Below, one piece after another: positions 1 through 8,491 of a DNA stretch of 64,000 nucleotides. Below the pieces are notes generated by a model. The model did not search any database. It was given only the letters and a program-made list of their open reading frames with translations, and had not been told where the DNA came from. The translations under genes were made by a program, and so were the position numbers. Numbering within the stretch: position 1 is the stretch's first letter; each line of letters starts with the position of its first letter. This stretch comes from Streptomyces sp. PKU-EA00015. GTDB taxonomy: Bacteria; Actinomycetota; Actinomycetes; Streptomycetales; Streptomycetaceae. Location: contig NZ_JABZEE010000003.1 in assembly GCF_013387495.1 (NCBI RefSeq), positions 31,343 to 95,342 of the forward strand, given 5' to 3'.

Positions 1-6
1 TCCTTC

Positions 7-26
7 CCTAACAAGTGTTTGGTAGG
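7..26. promoter_or_regulatory. KstR2-box-like operator upstream of fadE30
   Basis: Imperfect 20-bp dyad CCTAACAAGTGTTTGGTAGG, with 7 of 10 symmetric pairs complementary, ending 70 bases before the fadE30 start. The known mycobacterial KstR2 box is AnCAAGnnCTTGnT; this site matches 9 of the 10 specified positions. A second copy, in inverse orientation and 16/20 identical, lies at 7535-7554. Binding by the local TetR-family protein is inferred. Confidence 0.7.
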
Positions 27-96
27 TTAACGTACGGACTCTCGGCCGTCGAGAAAGTCGAGTCGCCCCTTCGTCGAGAGTCGTCCGGAGCCGCCC

Positions 97-1263
97 ATGA
101 GCAGCGTCGAGGAGTTCCGCACCGAGGTCCGCGGCTGGCTGCGGGCCAACCTCACGGGGGAGTTCGCGCGCCTGCGCGGGCGCGGCGGGCCCGGCCGGGA
201 GCACGAGGCCTTCACCGAACGCCTCGCCTGGGAGCGGCACATGGGCGCCGCGGGCTGGACCTGCGTCGGCTGGCCGAAGGAGTACGGCGGCCGCGGCGCC
301 ACCCTCGAGCAGCAGGTCGCCTTCCACGAGGAGTACGCACTCGCGGACGCCCCCGCCCGTGTCAATCACATCGGGGAGCAGCTGCTCGGCCCCACCCTGA
401 TCGCCTTCGGTACGCCCGAGCAGCGCGACCGCTTCCTCCCCCGGATCGTCGCCGTCGAGGAGCTGTGGTGTCAGGGGTACAGCGAGCCGGACGCCGGATC
501 GGACCTGGCGAACGTACGGACGCGGGCCGAGCTCGACGGCGAGCAGTGGGCGGTCACCGGCCAGAAGATCTGGACGTCACTCGCGCACGAGTCCCACTGG
601 TGCTTCGTCGTCGCCCGCACCGATCCCTGTTCCACCCGCCACCAGGGCCTGTCCTGTCTGCTGGTGCCGCTGGACCAGCCCGGCGTGGAGGTGCGGCCGA
701 TCACGCAGCTGACCGGCACCTGCGAGTTCAACGAGGTGTTCTTCGACAGCGCCCGCACACCGGCGGCGAACATCGTCGGAAGGCCCGGCGAGGGCTGGAA
801 GGTCGCCATGGCCACGCTCGGCTTCGAGCGCGGTGTGTCCACCCTCGGCCAGCAGGTCGGCTTCCGCCGCGAGTTGGAGGCCGTCATCGAGCTGGCCAAG
901 CGCAACGGCGCGGCCGACAGCCCGCTGATCCGCGACCGGATCGCCCAGGCCTGGATCGGCCTGGAGATCATCCGGGGCAATGCGCTGCGGATGCTGGAGG
1001 GCGTCGCGGCCGGCGCACCGGGCCCCGAGGCGTCCATCGGCAAGATTTTCTGGGCGACCTGGCACCGGGAGCTGGGCGAGCTCGCCATGGACGTGTGCGG
1101 CGCCGACGGAATGCTGGCGGCCGGCGAGCCCTATGACCTCGACGACTTCCAGCGGCTGTTCCTCTTCTCCCGCTCCGACACCATCTACGCCGGATCGAAC
1201 GAGATCCAGCGCAACATCATCGCCGAGCGCGTGCTCGGCCTGCCCAAGGAGGTTCGCCCATGA
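97..1263 (+). CDS. fadE30: Acyl-CoA dehydrogenase, FadE30-like (HIP-CoA pathway)
   Basis: A 388-residue flavin-dependent acyl-CoA dehydrogenase with the family landmarks: a GYSEPDAGSDLA substrate/flavin loop near residues 126-137, GQKIWTS, and the C-terminal SDTIYAGSNEIQRNIIAERVLG segment. Start ATG has GGAG six bases upstream. Length and position (first gene, followed by an SDR, a TetR regulator and a thiolase) match mycobacterial FadE30, which acts early in degradation of the steroid C/D-ring intermediate HIP-CoA. The stop overlaps the next start (ATGA), indicating translational coupling. A KstR2-like operator lies upstream. The general acyl-CoA dehydrogenase call is firm; the steroid assignment rests on synteny. 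Confidence 0.88.
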   Translation: MSSVEEFRTEVRGWLRANLTGEFARLRGRGGPGREHEAFTERLAWERHMGAAGWTCVGWPKEYGGRGATLEQQVAFHEEYALADAPARVNHIGEQLLGPTLIAFGTPEQRDRFLPRIVAVEELWCQGYSEPDAGSDLANVRTRAELDGEQWAVTGQKIWTSLAHESHWCFVVARTDPCSTRHQGLSCLLVPLDQPGVEVRPITQLTGTCEFNEVFFDSARTPAANIVGRPGEGWKVAMATLGFERGVSTLGQQVGFRRELEAVIELAKRNGAADSPLIRDRIAQAWIGLEIIRGNALRMLEGVAAGAPGPEASIGKIFWATWHRELGELAMDVCGADGMLAAGEPYDLDDFQRLFLFSRSDTIYAGSNEIQRNIIAERVLGLPKEVRP

Positions 1264-2048
1264 CCTCGGCCCCGCCGCCGTACGTACCGGGCCACCGCCT
1301 GCTCGCCGGCCGTACCGCCGTCGTCACCGCCGCCGCGGGAGCGGGGATCGGCGGCGCGACCGCCAAGCGGCTCCTGGAGGAGGGGGCGAGCGTCGTCGTC
1401 TCCGACGCGCACGCCCGCAGGCTGAAGGAGTCCGAGGCGGAGCTGGCCGCCGAGTTCGGTGCGGACCGCGTGACGTCGCTGCCGTGCGACGTGACCGACG
1501 AGGCCCAGGTCACGGCACTCTTCGACCTCGCCGAGGAGCGGCACGGACGCCTCGACATCGTGGTCAACAACGCCGGGCTCGGTGGCACGGCCGATCTCGT
1601 CGACATGCCCGACGAGCAGTGGAACAAGGTCCTCGACGTCACCTTGAACGGCACCTTCCGCTGCACCCGCGCCGCTCTGCGCCGCATGAAGGCCGCGGGC
1701 GGCGGGGGCGTCATCGTCAACAACGCCTCCGTGATCGGCTGGCGGGCGCAGAAGGGCCAGTCGCACTACGCCGCCGCCAAGGCCGGGGTCATGGCGCTCA
1801 CCCGCTGCGCCGCGCTGGAGGCCGCCGACTACGGCGTACGCGTCAACGCCGTCTCGCCCAGCCTCGCCATGCATCCGCACCTGGTGAAGGTCACCACCCC
1901 CGAACTGCTGGAGGAGCTGACCTCCCGGGAGGCGTTCGGCCGCCACGCCGAGCCGTGGGAAGTGGCCAACGTCATCGTGTTCCTGGCCAGCGGCTACTCC
2001 TCGTACATGACCGGAGAGATCCTGTCCGTCAGCAGCCAGCACGCGTGA
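1260..2048 (+). CDS. Short-chain dehydrogenase, Rv3559c-like
   Basis: A 262-residue classical SDR. The N-terminal dinucleotide loop reads TAAAGAGIG (residues ~22-30), a variant of TGxxxGxG. NNAG is present, and the catalytic Ser (NNASVIGW) and Tyr-x3-Lys (SHYAAAKAG) follow. It starts inside the stop codon of the acyl-CoA dehydrogenase gene, so the two are coupled. Both its length and its place between fadE30 and kstR2 match Mycobacterium tuberculosis Rv3559c (262 residues), a beta-hydroxyacyl-CoA dehydrogenase of the HIP pathway. Substrate is inferred from context. Confidence 0.85.
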   Translation: MTSAPPPYVPGHRLLAGRTAVVTAAAGAGIGGATAKRLLEEGASVVVSDAHARRLKESEAELAAEFGADRVTSLPCDVTDEAQVTALFDLAEERHGRLDIVVNNAGLGGTADLVDMPDEQWNKVLDVTLNGTFRCTRAALRRMKAAGGGGVIVNNASVIGWRAQKGQSHYAAAKAGVMALTRCAALEAADYGVRVNAVSPSLAMHPHLVKVTTPELLEELTSREAFGRHAEPWEVANVIVFLASGYSSYMTGEILSVSSQHA

Positions 2049-2093
2049 GGCAGAAATGGCCGCGTGCCGAGAAGCAGCAGTGGGAAGAACACG

Positions 2094-2686
2094 ATGAGCC
2101 CGTCGCCCGAGCGGCGCGAGGAACTCCTCGCCACCGCGGCCGAGGTGTTCGCCGCACAGGGGTACAACGCCACCACGTCCGCAAGATCGCGGATACGGCG
2201 GGGATGCTCGCGGGCAGCCTCTACTACCACTTCGACTCCAAGGAGTCGATGCTCGACGAGATCCTCTCCACCTTCCTGGACGAGCTGTGGGCCCGGTACG
2301 ACGCCGTGCTCGCCGCCGCACTCGGACCACGGGAGACGATCGAGGCCCTCGTCACCGAGTCCTTCCGGGAGATCGACCGGCACCGTGCCGCTGTCGCCAT
2401 CTACCAGAAGGAGTCCAAGCACCTGCGGACCCAGCCGCGCTTCGGCTATCTCGCCGACTCGCAGCAGAAGTTCGAGAAGGCGTGGCTCGGGACGCTGGAG
2501 CGCGGCGTCGCCGAGCACGTCTTCCGCGCCGACCTCGACGTCCGGCTCACCTACCGCTTCGTGCGCGACACCGTATGGGTCGCCGCGTCCTGGTACCGGC
2601 CCGGAGGACAGCACAGCCCGGAGGAGATCGCCCGCCAGTACCTGTCGATGGTGCTGGAGGGGATCGCCCTTTGCGCAGGACACTGA
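2094..2686 (+). pseudogene. kstR2: KstR2-like TetR regulator, one-base frameshift
   Basis: The N-terminal helices (RREELLATAAEVFAAQGYN, from ATG 2094) are in one frame. The helix-turn-helix and ligand domain (VRKIADTAGMLAGSLYYHFDSK onwards, to the stop at 2684-2686) are in another. A single missing base at about 2177, within the reading ACC ACG (G)TC CGC AAG, rejoins them into a normal ~198-residue TetR protein. In mycobacteria KstR2 represses this same gene set and is released by HIP-CoA. As written, the product would lose its recognition helix, leaving the operon derepressed, unless the indel is a sequencing error. The gene lies between the SDR and thiolase genes, as in mycobacteria. Confidence 0.82.
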
Positions 2687-2708
2687 AGACATCGGAAAAG
2701 GAGTGGCC

Positions 2709-3866
2709 ATGGCCGAGGCATACATCGTCGAAGCGGTCCGTACCCCCGTCGGGAGGCGGAACGGCGGGCTGTCCGCCGTCCACCCCGCCGACCTCGGCGC
2801 ACACGTGCTCAAGGCGCTGATGACGCGCTCGGGCGCCGACCCGGCGGGCGTCGAGGACGTCGTCTTCGGCTGCCTGGACACCGTCGGTCCCCAGGCCGGC
2901 GACATAGCCCGCACCTCGTGGCTCGCCGCGGGGCTGCCGCAGGAGGTGCCCGGTGTGACCGTGGACCGCCAGTGCGGCTCCTCCCAGCAGGCGGTGCACT
3001 TCGCCGCGCAGGCGGTGCTGTCCGGCACCAGCGACCTGGTGGTCGCGGGCGGCGTGCAGAACATGTCGCAGGTGCCGATCGCCTTCGCGAGCCGCCAGGC
3101 CGCCGAGCCGCTCGGCCTGACCCAGGGCCCCTTCGCCGGCTCCGAGGGCTGGCGGGCCCGGTACGGGGACCGGCCGGTCAGCCAGTTCCACGGGGCCGAA
3201 CTCATCGCCGAGCAATGGGACATCTCCCGCCGCGACATGGAGGAGTTCGCGCTGCGCTCGCACCAGCGGGCGATCCGCGCCATCGACGAGGGGCGCTTCG
3301 ACCGCGAGGTCGTCCCGTACGGGGCCGTGGCCCGCGACGAGGGCCCGCGCCGCGACACCACCCTGGAGAAAATGGCGGGCCTGAAACCGCTGGTCGAGGG
3401 CGGCCGGCTGACCGCCGCGGTCTCCTCGCAGGTGTCCGACGGCGCCTCCGCGTTGCTGCTCGCGAGCGAGCGTGCCGTACGGGAGCACGGGCTGACCCCG
3501 CGCGCCCGCATCCACCACCTCTCGGTGCGCGGCGAGGACCCGATCCGCATGCTGTCCGCGCCGATCCCGGCCACAGCGTACGCACTGAAGAAGGCGGGGA
3601 TGACGCTCGACGACATCGACCTGGTCGAGATCAACGAGGCGTTCGCGTCCGTAGTGCTGGCGTGGCTGAAGGAGACCGGGGCCGACCCGGAGAAGGTCAA
3701 CGTCAACGGCGGCGCCATCGCCCTCGGCCACCCGCTCGGCGCCACCGGCACCAAGCTGATGACCACCCTGTTGCACGAACTGGAGCGCACGGGCGGCCGC
3801 TACGGTCTCCAGACGATGTGCGAGGGCGGCGGCCAGGCGAACGTGACGATCATCGAGCGGCTCTGA
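2709..3866 (+). CDS. fadA6: Thiolase, FadA6-like acetyl-CoA acyltransferase
   Basis: A 385-residue thiolase II. The nucleophilic Cys is in RQCGSSQQAV (Cys89), the catalytic His in GGAIALGHPLGATG, and the second Cys in MCEGGGQA near the C-terminus. ATG 2709 has AAGGAG five bases upstream; an in-frame GTG two codons earlier overlaps that ribosome site and is less likely. Position after kstR2 and length (Mycobacterium FadA6 is 386 residues) support the role of releasing the last ring-derived chain as acetyl-CoA or propionyl-CoA-type products. A hairpin follows the gene. Confidence 0.88.
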   Translation: MAEAYIVEAVRTPVGRRNGGLSAVHPADLGAHVLKALMTRSGADPAGVEDVVFGCLDTVGPQAGDIARTSWLAAGLPQEVPGVTVDRQCGSSQQAVHFAAQAVLSGTSDLVVAGGVQNMSQVPIAFASRQAAEPLGLTQGPFAGSEGWRARYGDRPVSQFHGAELIAEQWDISRRDMEEFALRSHQRAIRAIDEGRFDREVVPYGAVARDEGPRRDTTLEKMAGLKPLVEGGRLTAAVSSQVSDGASALLLASERAVREHGLTPRARIHHLSVRGEDPIRMLSAPIPATAYALKKAGMTLDDIDLVEINEAFASVVLAWLKETGADPEKVNVNGGAIALGHPLGATGTKLMTTLLHELERTGGRYGLQTMCEGGGQANVTIIERL

Positions 3867-3886
3867 CCTGCCACGGCGCCGTATGG

Positions 3887-3911
3887 CCCGCCGGTCTCGT
3901 CGGCCGGCGGG
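3887..3911. terminator. Hairpin between convergent fadA6 and ipdC
   Basis: Perfect 8-bp inverted repeat CCCGCCGG/CCGGCGGG with a 9-base loop, starting 20 bases after the thiolase stop, in the 206-base gap between convergent genes. No U-tract, as usual in Streptomyces. Confidence 0.5.
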
Positions 3912-4072
3912 ACGTACGTGGCGAGGCCGCCCGTGTCGCCCACGGGGTCCGAATCCGCCGACGGTCCATCAGTCCGGCGCCGCTACGGCCCGTCGCTCCA
4001 CCGGAAGACGTGGACCGGCCCTGGTGCCACGATCCCGGGGCGTGTCCCGGATGCGAAACGGTCCGCGGCCCT

Positions 4073-5137
4073 TCAATGCGTGGGGAGAAGAGAGCGGAGG
4101 GTGGCGTGTGCTTCGGCCATCACGCGGTCGACGAGCTCGGCACAGGACGGGAGATCGTCGATCAGCCCCGCGACCTGGCCGGCGGCCATCACACCGAGGT
4201 CGGTGCGGCCCTCGACCATCGAGGCCTTGAGCAGCATGGGAGTGCTGGCGGCCAGCAGCATCTGACTCCAGGCCAGTTCCTTGCGGTGTTTCATCGCCAG
4301 GCCGTCGCGGATCATCTGCGTCCAGCTCATGCCGCTCTCGCGCCGGAAGGCCCCGGCGTGGCGGACCGCCCGCAGCAGGGACGCGGCCCGGCCCGAGCGT
4401 TCCAGCGCGTCGACCAGCTCGGTGCGGAGCATCCGGTGGGGCAGGCCGTCCACCTTGGTGGTGACGGTGACGTCCTTGACCGCCGCGGCCAGGTACGTGG
4501 CCTTGACCGTATCGGGGACGGTGCTGTCGGAGGTGAGCAGGAAGCGGGTGCCCATGGCGATTCCGGCGGCACCGTAGGCGAGCGCGGCGACGAGGCCGCG
4601 CCCGTCGTGGAAGCCGCCCGCCGCGATGACCGGGATGTCGACGGCGTCCACGACCTGCGGCAGCAGAACGGTGGTGGCGACGTCGCCGGTGTGCCCCCCT
4701 CCTTCGCCGCCCTGCACCACCACCGCGTCGGCGCCCCACGCGGCGACCTTCTCGGCGTGCCGCCTGGCGCCGATGGACGGGATGACGACGACCCCGGCGT
4801 CCTTCAGCCGGGCGATCAGTTCCCGGGAGGGTGCGAGCGCGAACGAGGCGACCTTCACGCCCTCGTCGACGATGATCCGTACACGCTCCGCCGCGTCCCC
4901 CGCATCCGCGCGCAGATTGACCCCGAACGGCGCGTCCGTACGGGACTTGACCTCACGCACGGCGGAGCGGAGCCGGTCTGTGGTCATGGTGGCGGAGGCG
5001 AGTATCCCGAGCGCACCCGCATGGGCGGCGGCCGAGACCAGGCGGGGCCCGGCCACCCAGCCCATGCCGGTCTGCACGATGGGGTGCCGGACACCGACCA
5101 GTTCGGTGAGCGGGGTGTTGATCGTGACGTCGCTCAT
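4073..5137 (-). CDS. ipdC: IpdC-like flavin oxidoreductase (nitronate monooxygenase fold)
   Basis: A 354-residue TIM-barrel FMN protein of the nitronate monooxygenase/2-nitropropane dioxygenase family. Landmarks are the N-terminal HPIVQTGMGWVAGPRLVSAAA, GVNLRAD, the phosphate-binding QGGEGGGHTGD region, PVIAAGGFHDGRG and GAAGIAMGTRFL. It is the last gene of a four-gene operon and its ATG overlaps the ipdB stop. Mycobacterium tuberculosis Rv3553 (IpdC, ~355 residues) has the same position and length and acts on a HIP-derived CoA ester. A true nitronate monooxygenase is the alternative, but the neighbours make that unlikely. Confidence 0.83.
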   Translation of the reverse strand: MSDVTINTPLTELVGVRHPIVQTGMGWVAGPRLVSAAAHAGALGILASATMTTDRLRSAVREVKSRTDAPFGVNLRADAGDAAERVRIIVDEGVKVASFALAPSRELIARLKDAGVVVIPSIGARRHAEKVAAWGADAVVVQGGEGGGHTGDVATTVLLPQVVDAVDIPVIAAGGFHDGRGLVAALAYGAAGIAMGTRFLLTSDSTVPDTVKATYLAAAVKDVTVTTKVDGLPHRMLRTELVDALERSGRAASLLRAVRHAGAFRRESGMSWTQMIRDGLAMKHRKELAWSQMLLAASTPMLLKASMVEGRTDLGVMAAGQVAGLIDDLPSCAELVDRVMAEAHATLRSLLPTH

Positions 5138-5904
5138 GCGGCCGACACCTCACGGTCGCGCAGCGCCTTCGGGTCGATGACCTCCCGGATCAGCCGCAGC
5201 TCCTCGGCGGTGGGCTCGCGGGTGTGCGGCACCTCGTCGGGGACGGTGAGCGCGAAGCCGGTGGCGGCGACGACCTGCTCGACCGTGACGCCGGGATGCA
5301 GCGAGCGCAGCCGCATCGTCCGGTCCGGGGTCTCGAAGTCGAACACGCCCAGGTCGCTGATGACATCCGGGATGCGGTGGTAGCGGGTCGCGGAGGGGCC
5401 GGCCGCGGCGGCGCGGTCGTAGCCGACCCCGGACACCATGTCGACCTGCTCGACGAAGACCCGTGGGGAGTGCTTGGGGATCCAGTAACTGGTCGGGTTG
5501 TTGAGGGTGTTGACGGGGGCGCCTCGCACGCCCAGCAACTGCCGCTCGGGCCGGGCCCACGCGCCGATGCAGGAGATGTTCTGGTTGCCGTGCCGGTCGA
5601 GCTGGCTCGCGCCCATCATCACGTGCCGCCGCCCGGTGGCGACCAGAGCCAGGTGCTGCCGGTACGGCAGCCAGCCCTCCACCACCTGTGCCCGGGCGCC
5701 GATCGCCGGTACGTCGCCGATGAGCAGCGCTTCGCCGTCCGTCAGCAGCAGGTCGGGGGAGAAGGTGAGCTTCGCAAGCCGGGCCCCGATCGTGGGGACG
5801 GTGCCCATCGGGCCGGCCAGCACCTCGCCCGCGCCGCGCCATGCCTCGGCGCACGCCACCACGCAGTACTCGGCCCGCGTCGCCGTCGTCGTACCGCTGC
5901 TCAT
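5134..5904 (-). CDS. ipdB: CoA-transferase-like subunit beta, IpdB
   Basis: A 256-residue class I CoA-transferase beta subunit; the ATG overlaps the upstream stop (ATGA) and its own stop overlaps the ipdC start. Visible features are GPMGTVPTIGARLAKLTFSPDLLLTDGEA near the N-terminus, RRHVMMGASQLDRHGNQN, and VSDLGVFDFE-type strands near the C-terminus. With IpdA it should form the hydrolase that opens the last steroid ring (COCHEA-CoA in mycobacteria) rather than a true transferase. The start at 5904 gives a product of the expected size; the upstream extension in this frame overlaps ipdA. Confidence 0.86.
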   Translation of the reverse strand: MSSGTTTATRAEYCVVACAEAWRGAGEVLAGPMGTVPTIGARLAKLTFSPDLLLTDGEALLIGDVPAIGARAQVVEGWLPYRQHLALVATGRRHVMMGASQLDRHGNQNISCIGAWARPERQLLGVRGAPVNTLNNPTSYWIPKHSPRVFVEQVDMVSGVGYDRAAAAGPSATRYHRIPDVISDLGVFDFETPDRTMRLRSLHPGVTVEQVVAATGFALTVPDEVPHTREPTAEELRLIREVIDPKALRDREVSAA

Positions 5905-6764
5905 GCTTCCTCCTCGTGGAACGCCGCCACCGCGGCCTGGTACGCGCCCTCGTCGCCCGACAGGAACCGCTCGCCGAAGGCCCGCCAGGCCTCGGGGTTG
6001 CGTGCCGCCCTGGCGTAGGCACGCTGGAACGCCTCGTCGCGGTCGTGGTCGGGGGCGCAGGAGGTGAAGTGTGCGCCGTTCGGTGTCTCGACGACGCCGT
6101 TCACGAATGCGCGCTTGACCAGCAGGGACTGTGGACCGGAGTCCTTCAGCAGGTCTGCGGTGTCGACGATCCGTTCGCAGGAGACGTACGCCGCGTCGGC
6201 GGCCTCGCAGAACAGATCGTCGAAGTACGGGTCCGGGCCCAGGTACTGGGCGTTGCCCTGCGCATCGGCCCGGTTGAGGTGGACGAGCGCGGCGTCCAGC
6301 CGCAGGGCCGGGACCGCGACCAGTTCCTCGCCGTCCTCGTACGGGGAAGTGACCGTGCGCAGCGACGGGTTGACGCTCATCACGTCCGAGGCGAGACCGG
6401 CCCGGATCGGCATGAACGGCAGCCGGTGCGCGGCGGCCGTCAGGCCCCACATGACCATGGCCTCGTCCAGCTCCACCATCTCGAACGCGCCTCGCTGCCG
6501 GGCCGCCCCGAAGTTCGGCTCGAGGGGGAGGGAGTCGAGTGTGGCGAACGCCGCGACCAGCTTGCGGATCTTCCCGGCGGCGGCGAGCAACCCGACGTCC
6601 GGGCCGCCGTACGAGACGACGGTCAGATCGGTGAGGTCCGAGCGCAGCAGCGCGCGTACCAGCGCCATCGGCTTGCGCCGTGAGCCCCAGCCGCCGATGC
6701 CGATCGTCATCCCGCTCTCGAGGCGGCCGACCACCTCCTCGGCGGTCATCGTCTTGTCGCTCAC
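5901..6764 (-). CDS. ipdA: CoA-transferase-like subunit alpha, IpdA
   Basis: A 287-residue class I CoA-transferase alpha subunit. The start is GTG at 6764, preceded by a GAGGAGG ribosome site and overlapping the echA20 stop (GTGA). Recognisable are the glycine-rich SGMTIGIGGWGSRRKPMALVRAL near the N-terminus, VSYGGPDVGLL, HLNRADAQGNAQYLGPDPYFDDL, and AFVNGVVETPNGAHFTSC. Rv3551 (IpdA, ~292 residues) has the same neighbour order. It should act with IpdB on the last steroid ring. All four genes of this strand overlap by 4 bases, so one transcript and coupled translation are likely. Confidence 0.86.
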   Translation of the reverse strand: MSDKTMTAEEVVGRLESGMTIGIGGWGSRRKPMALVRALLRSDLTDLTVVSYGGPDVGLLAAAGKIRKLVAAFATLDSLPLEPNFGAARQRGAFEMVELDEAMVMWGLTAAAHRLPFMPIRAGLASDVMSVNPSLRTVTSPYEDGEELVAVPALRLDAALVHLNRADAQGNAQYLGPDPYFDDLFCEAADAAYVSCERIVDTADLLKDSGPQSLLVKRAFVNGVVETPNGAHFTSCAPDHDRDEAFQRAYARAARNPEAWRAFGERFLSGDEGAYQAAVAAFHEEEA

Positions 6765-7516
6765 CGTCGGTCCTCCTCGGACGACACGAACGCGTCGCGG
6801 TGCCTGTCTGCGACGCCGCTGAGGTTGGCCTCGAAGGTGAAGCCCTGCTCGAAGCGGTAGCTGCGGCGGACATCCACCGGGTCGATCCCGTTGATCGCGG
6901 CCTTGGCGAGGCGGATCAGACAGCCGTCCTTGGCGGCGATCTCCCGCGCCAGCTCCAGCGCGGCGTCGTGGAGGCGCTCGCGGGGGACGACCCGCCACAC
7001 CGAGCCGTGCTGGTGCAGCTCCTGCGCGGTGGCGGTGCGGGAGGTGTAGTACAGCACCCGCATCAGATGCTGGGGGACCAGCCGGGCGAGGTGGGTTGCC
7101 GCGCCCAGTGCGCCCCGGTCCAGCTCGGGCAGCCCGAAGGTCGCGTCGTCGGCGGCGACGATGGCGTCGGCGTTGCCGGCCAGGCCGATGCCGCCGCCCA
7201 GACAGAAGCCGTGCACGGCGGCGACCACCGGGACCTCGCAGTCGTAGACCGCGGCGAATGCCTCGTAGCAGCCGCGGTTGGCGCCGATCAGGGCGTCGTG
7301 CCCGGTCGTGCGCTGCATTTCCTTGATGTCCACGCCGGCGTTGAAACCGCGGCCGGCGGCGGTGAGCACCACGCAGCGAACCGTCGGGTCGGCCCCGGCG
7401 GCGCGCACAGCGGCGGCCAGGTCGTACCAGCCCTGTACCGGGAGGGCGTTGACCGGGGGGAAGTCCACGGTGACGACGGCGATGCCCTCGTGCGGGGCGG
7501 AGGTGGAGACACCCAT
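6761..7516 (-). CDS. echA20: Enoyl-CoA hydratase/isomerase, EchA20-like
   Basis: A 251-residue crotonase. The oxyanion-hole strands are visible in RGFNAGVDIKEMQ and HGFCLGGGIGLAGNADAIVAADDATFGLPELDRGALG. It leads the echA20-ipdA-ipdB-ipdC operon. In mycobacteria EchA20 (Rv3550) is a hydrolase that opens steroid ring D. The promoter region upstream carries a KstR2-like dyad 19 bases from the start and is shared with a divergent SDR gene. Crotonase identity is certain; the ring-opening role comes from synteny. Confidence 0.85.
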   Translation of the reverse strand: MGVSTSAPHEGIAVVTVDFPPVNALPVQGWYDLAAAVRAAGADPTVRCVVLTAAGRGFNAGVDIKEMQRTTGHDALIGANRGCYEAFAAVYDCEVPVVAAVHGFCLGGGIGLAGNADAIVAADDATFGLPELDRGALGAATHLARLVPQHLMRVLYYTSRTATAQELHQHGSVWRVVPRERLHDAALELAREIAAKDGCLIRLAKAAINGIDPVDVRRSYRFEQGFTFEANLSGVADRHRDAFVSSEEDRR

Positions 7517-7526
7517 GAGCAGATCA

Positions 7527-7564
7527 GCTACCTTTCCACCAAACGTTTGTTAGGCGAAGGTAGC
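7527..7564. promoter_or_regulatory. Divergent promoter region with KstR2-like dyad
   Basis: The core at 7535-7554 contains the perfect 10-mer palindrome CAAACGTTTG and is 16/20 identical, in inverse orientation, to the site at 7-26. It is bracketed by a perfect 8-bp inverted repeat, GCTACCTT (7527-7534) and AAGGTAGC (7557-7564), offset by one base from the core centre. It lies between echA20 (-) and an SDR gene (+), so one bound regulator could control both operons. Confidence 0.68.
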
Positions 7565-7593
7565 AGTGGATCCTCCACTGCGGGAGGTGTCAA

Positions 7594-8370
7594 TTGGCAG
7601 CGATCATCGACCTGTCCGGCTCCGTCGCCGTCGTCACCGGCGGAACCCGAGGCATCGGCGCGGGGATCACCCGCGCCCTGCTCGAAGCCGGTGCGCAGGT
7701 CGTGACCTGCGCGCGACGGGCCCCCGACAACCCTGTCGAGGCTGCGGGGCGCATGGCCCGCTTCCTCCCCGTCGACCTCCGCGATCCGCAGGCGGTCGGT
7801 GGATTCTTCGAACGGGTGCGGAGCGACTACGGGCGGCTGGACACACTGGTCAACAACGCCGGGGGAACTCCCTTCCGGATGCTCGACGAGGGCGGAGCCG
7901 AACGCCACGCCCGGGTCGTCGAGCTGAACCTCGTCGCGCCGCTGACCGCCTCGCTCGCCGCGTACGAGGTGATGCGCCATCAGGGCGGCGGCGGATCGAT
8001 CGTGATGATCGGCAGCGTCAGCGGGACCCGCCCGTCCCCGGGGACAGCGGCGTACGGAGCCGCCAAGGCGGGCCTGGAGAACCTCGCCCGCTCCATGGCC
8101 GTGGAATGGGCGCCCCGGGTGCGGGTCAACACGCTCGTCCTCGGCATGGTCCGCACCGAGCTGTCCCACCTGCACTACGGGGACGAGGACGGCATCGCCG
8201 CCGTCGGCCGCACCGTGCCGCTCGGCCGGCTCGCCGATCCCTCCGACATCGGCGACGCCTGCGTCTTCCTCGCCTCCGACCGGGCCGCATACATCAGCGG
8301 CGCCGCCCTGCACGTCCACGGCGGAGGGGAGCGCCCCGCCTTCCTCGACGCCGCAGGCGTCAACAACTGA
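7594..8370 (+). CDS. Short-chain dehydrogenase, Rv3549c-like
   Basis: A 258-residue SDR with VAVVTGGTRGIGAGI (cofactor loop, residues ~12-26), LVNNAGG, a catalytic serine in MIGSVSGTRPS and YGAAKAG (Tyr-x3-Lys). The start is TTG 7594 with GGGAGG six bases upstream; no in-frame ATG or GTG sits near that site. It is divergent from echA20 across the dyad, which is exactly the place of Rv3549c (~259 residues) in the mycobacterial KstR2 regulon. Substrate not shown by sequence. Confidence 0.84.
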   Translation: MAAIIDLSGSVAVVTGGTRGIGAGITRALLEAGAQVVTCARRAPDNPVEAAGRMARFLPVDLRDPQAVGGFFERVRSDYGRLDTLVNNAGGTPFRMLDEGGAERHARVVELNLVAPLTASLAAYEVMRHQGGGGSIVMIGSVSGTRPSPGTAAYGAAKAGLENLARSMAVEWAPRVRVNTLVLGMVRTELSHLHYGDEDGIAAVGRTVPLGRLADPSDIGDACVFLASDRAAYISGAALHVHGGGERPAFLDAAGVNN

Positions 8371-8491
8371 CCGCCTGACCCCCTCCGGCGGGGGTGGGGC
8401 GTTGAAGACGCGCGCCCGCCGCCGTGGCGCCGGGGGGGACCTGCCCAGGACGGCTGCCGCAAGACATCCGCGCACCGAAAGGACACCAGCC

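Noticed and set aside
4073..5137. Calling this gene a nitronate monooxygenase in the strict sense
   Set aside because: The fold is right, but position and length in the ipd operon point to IpdC.
8379..8394. CCCCC/GGGGG hairpin between the two steroid SDR genes as a terminator
   Set aside because: Only five pairs; the two genes are probably cotranscribed.
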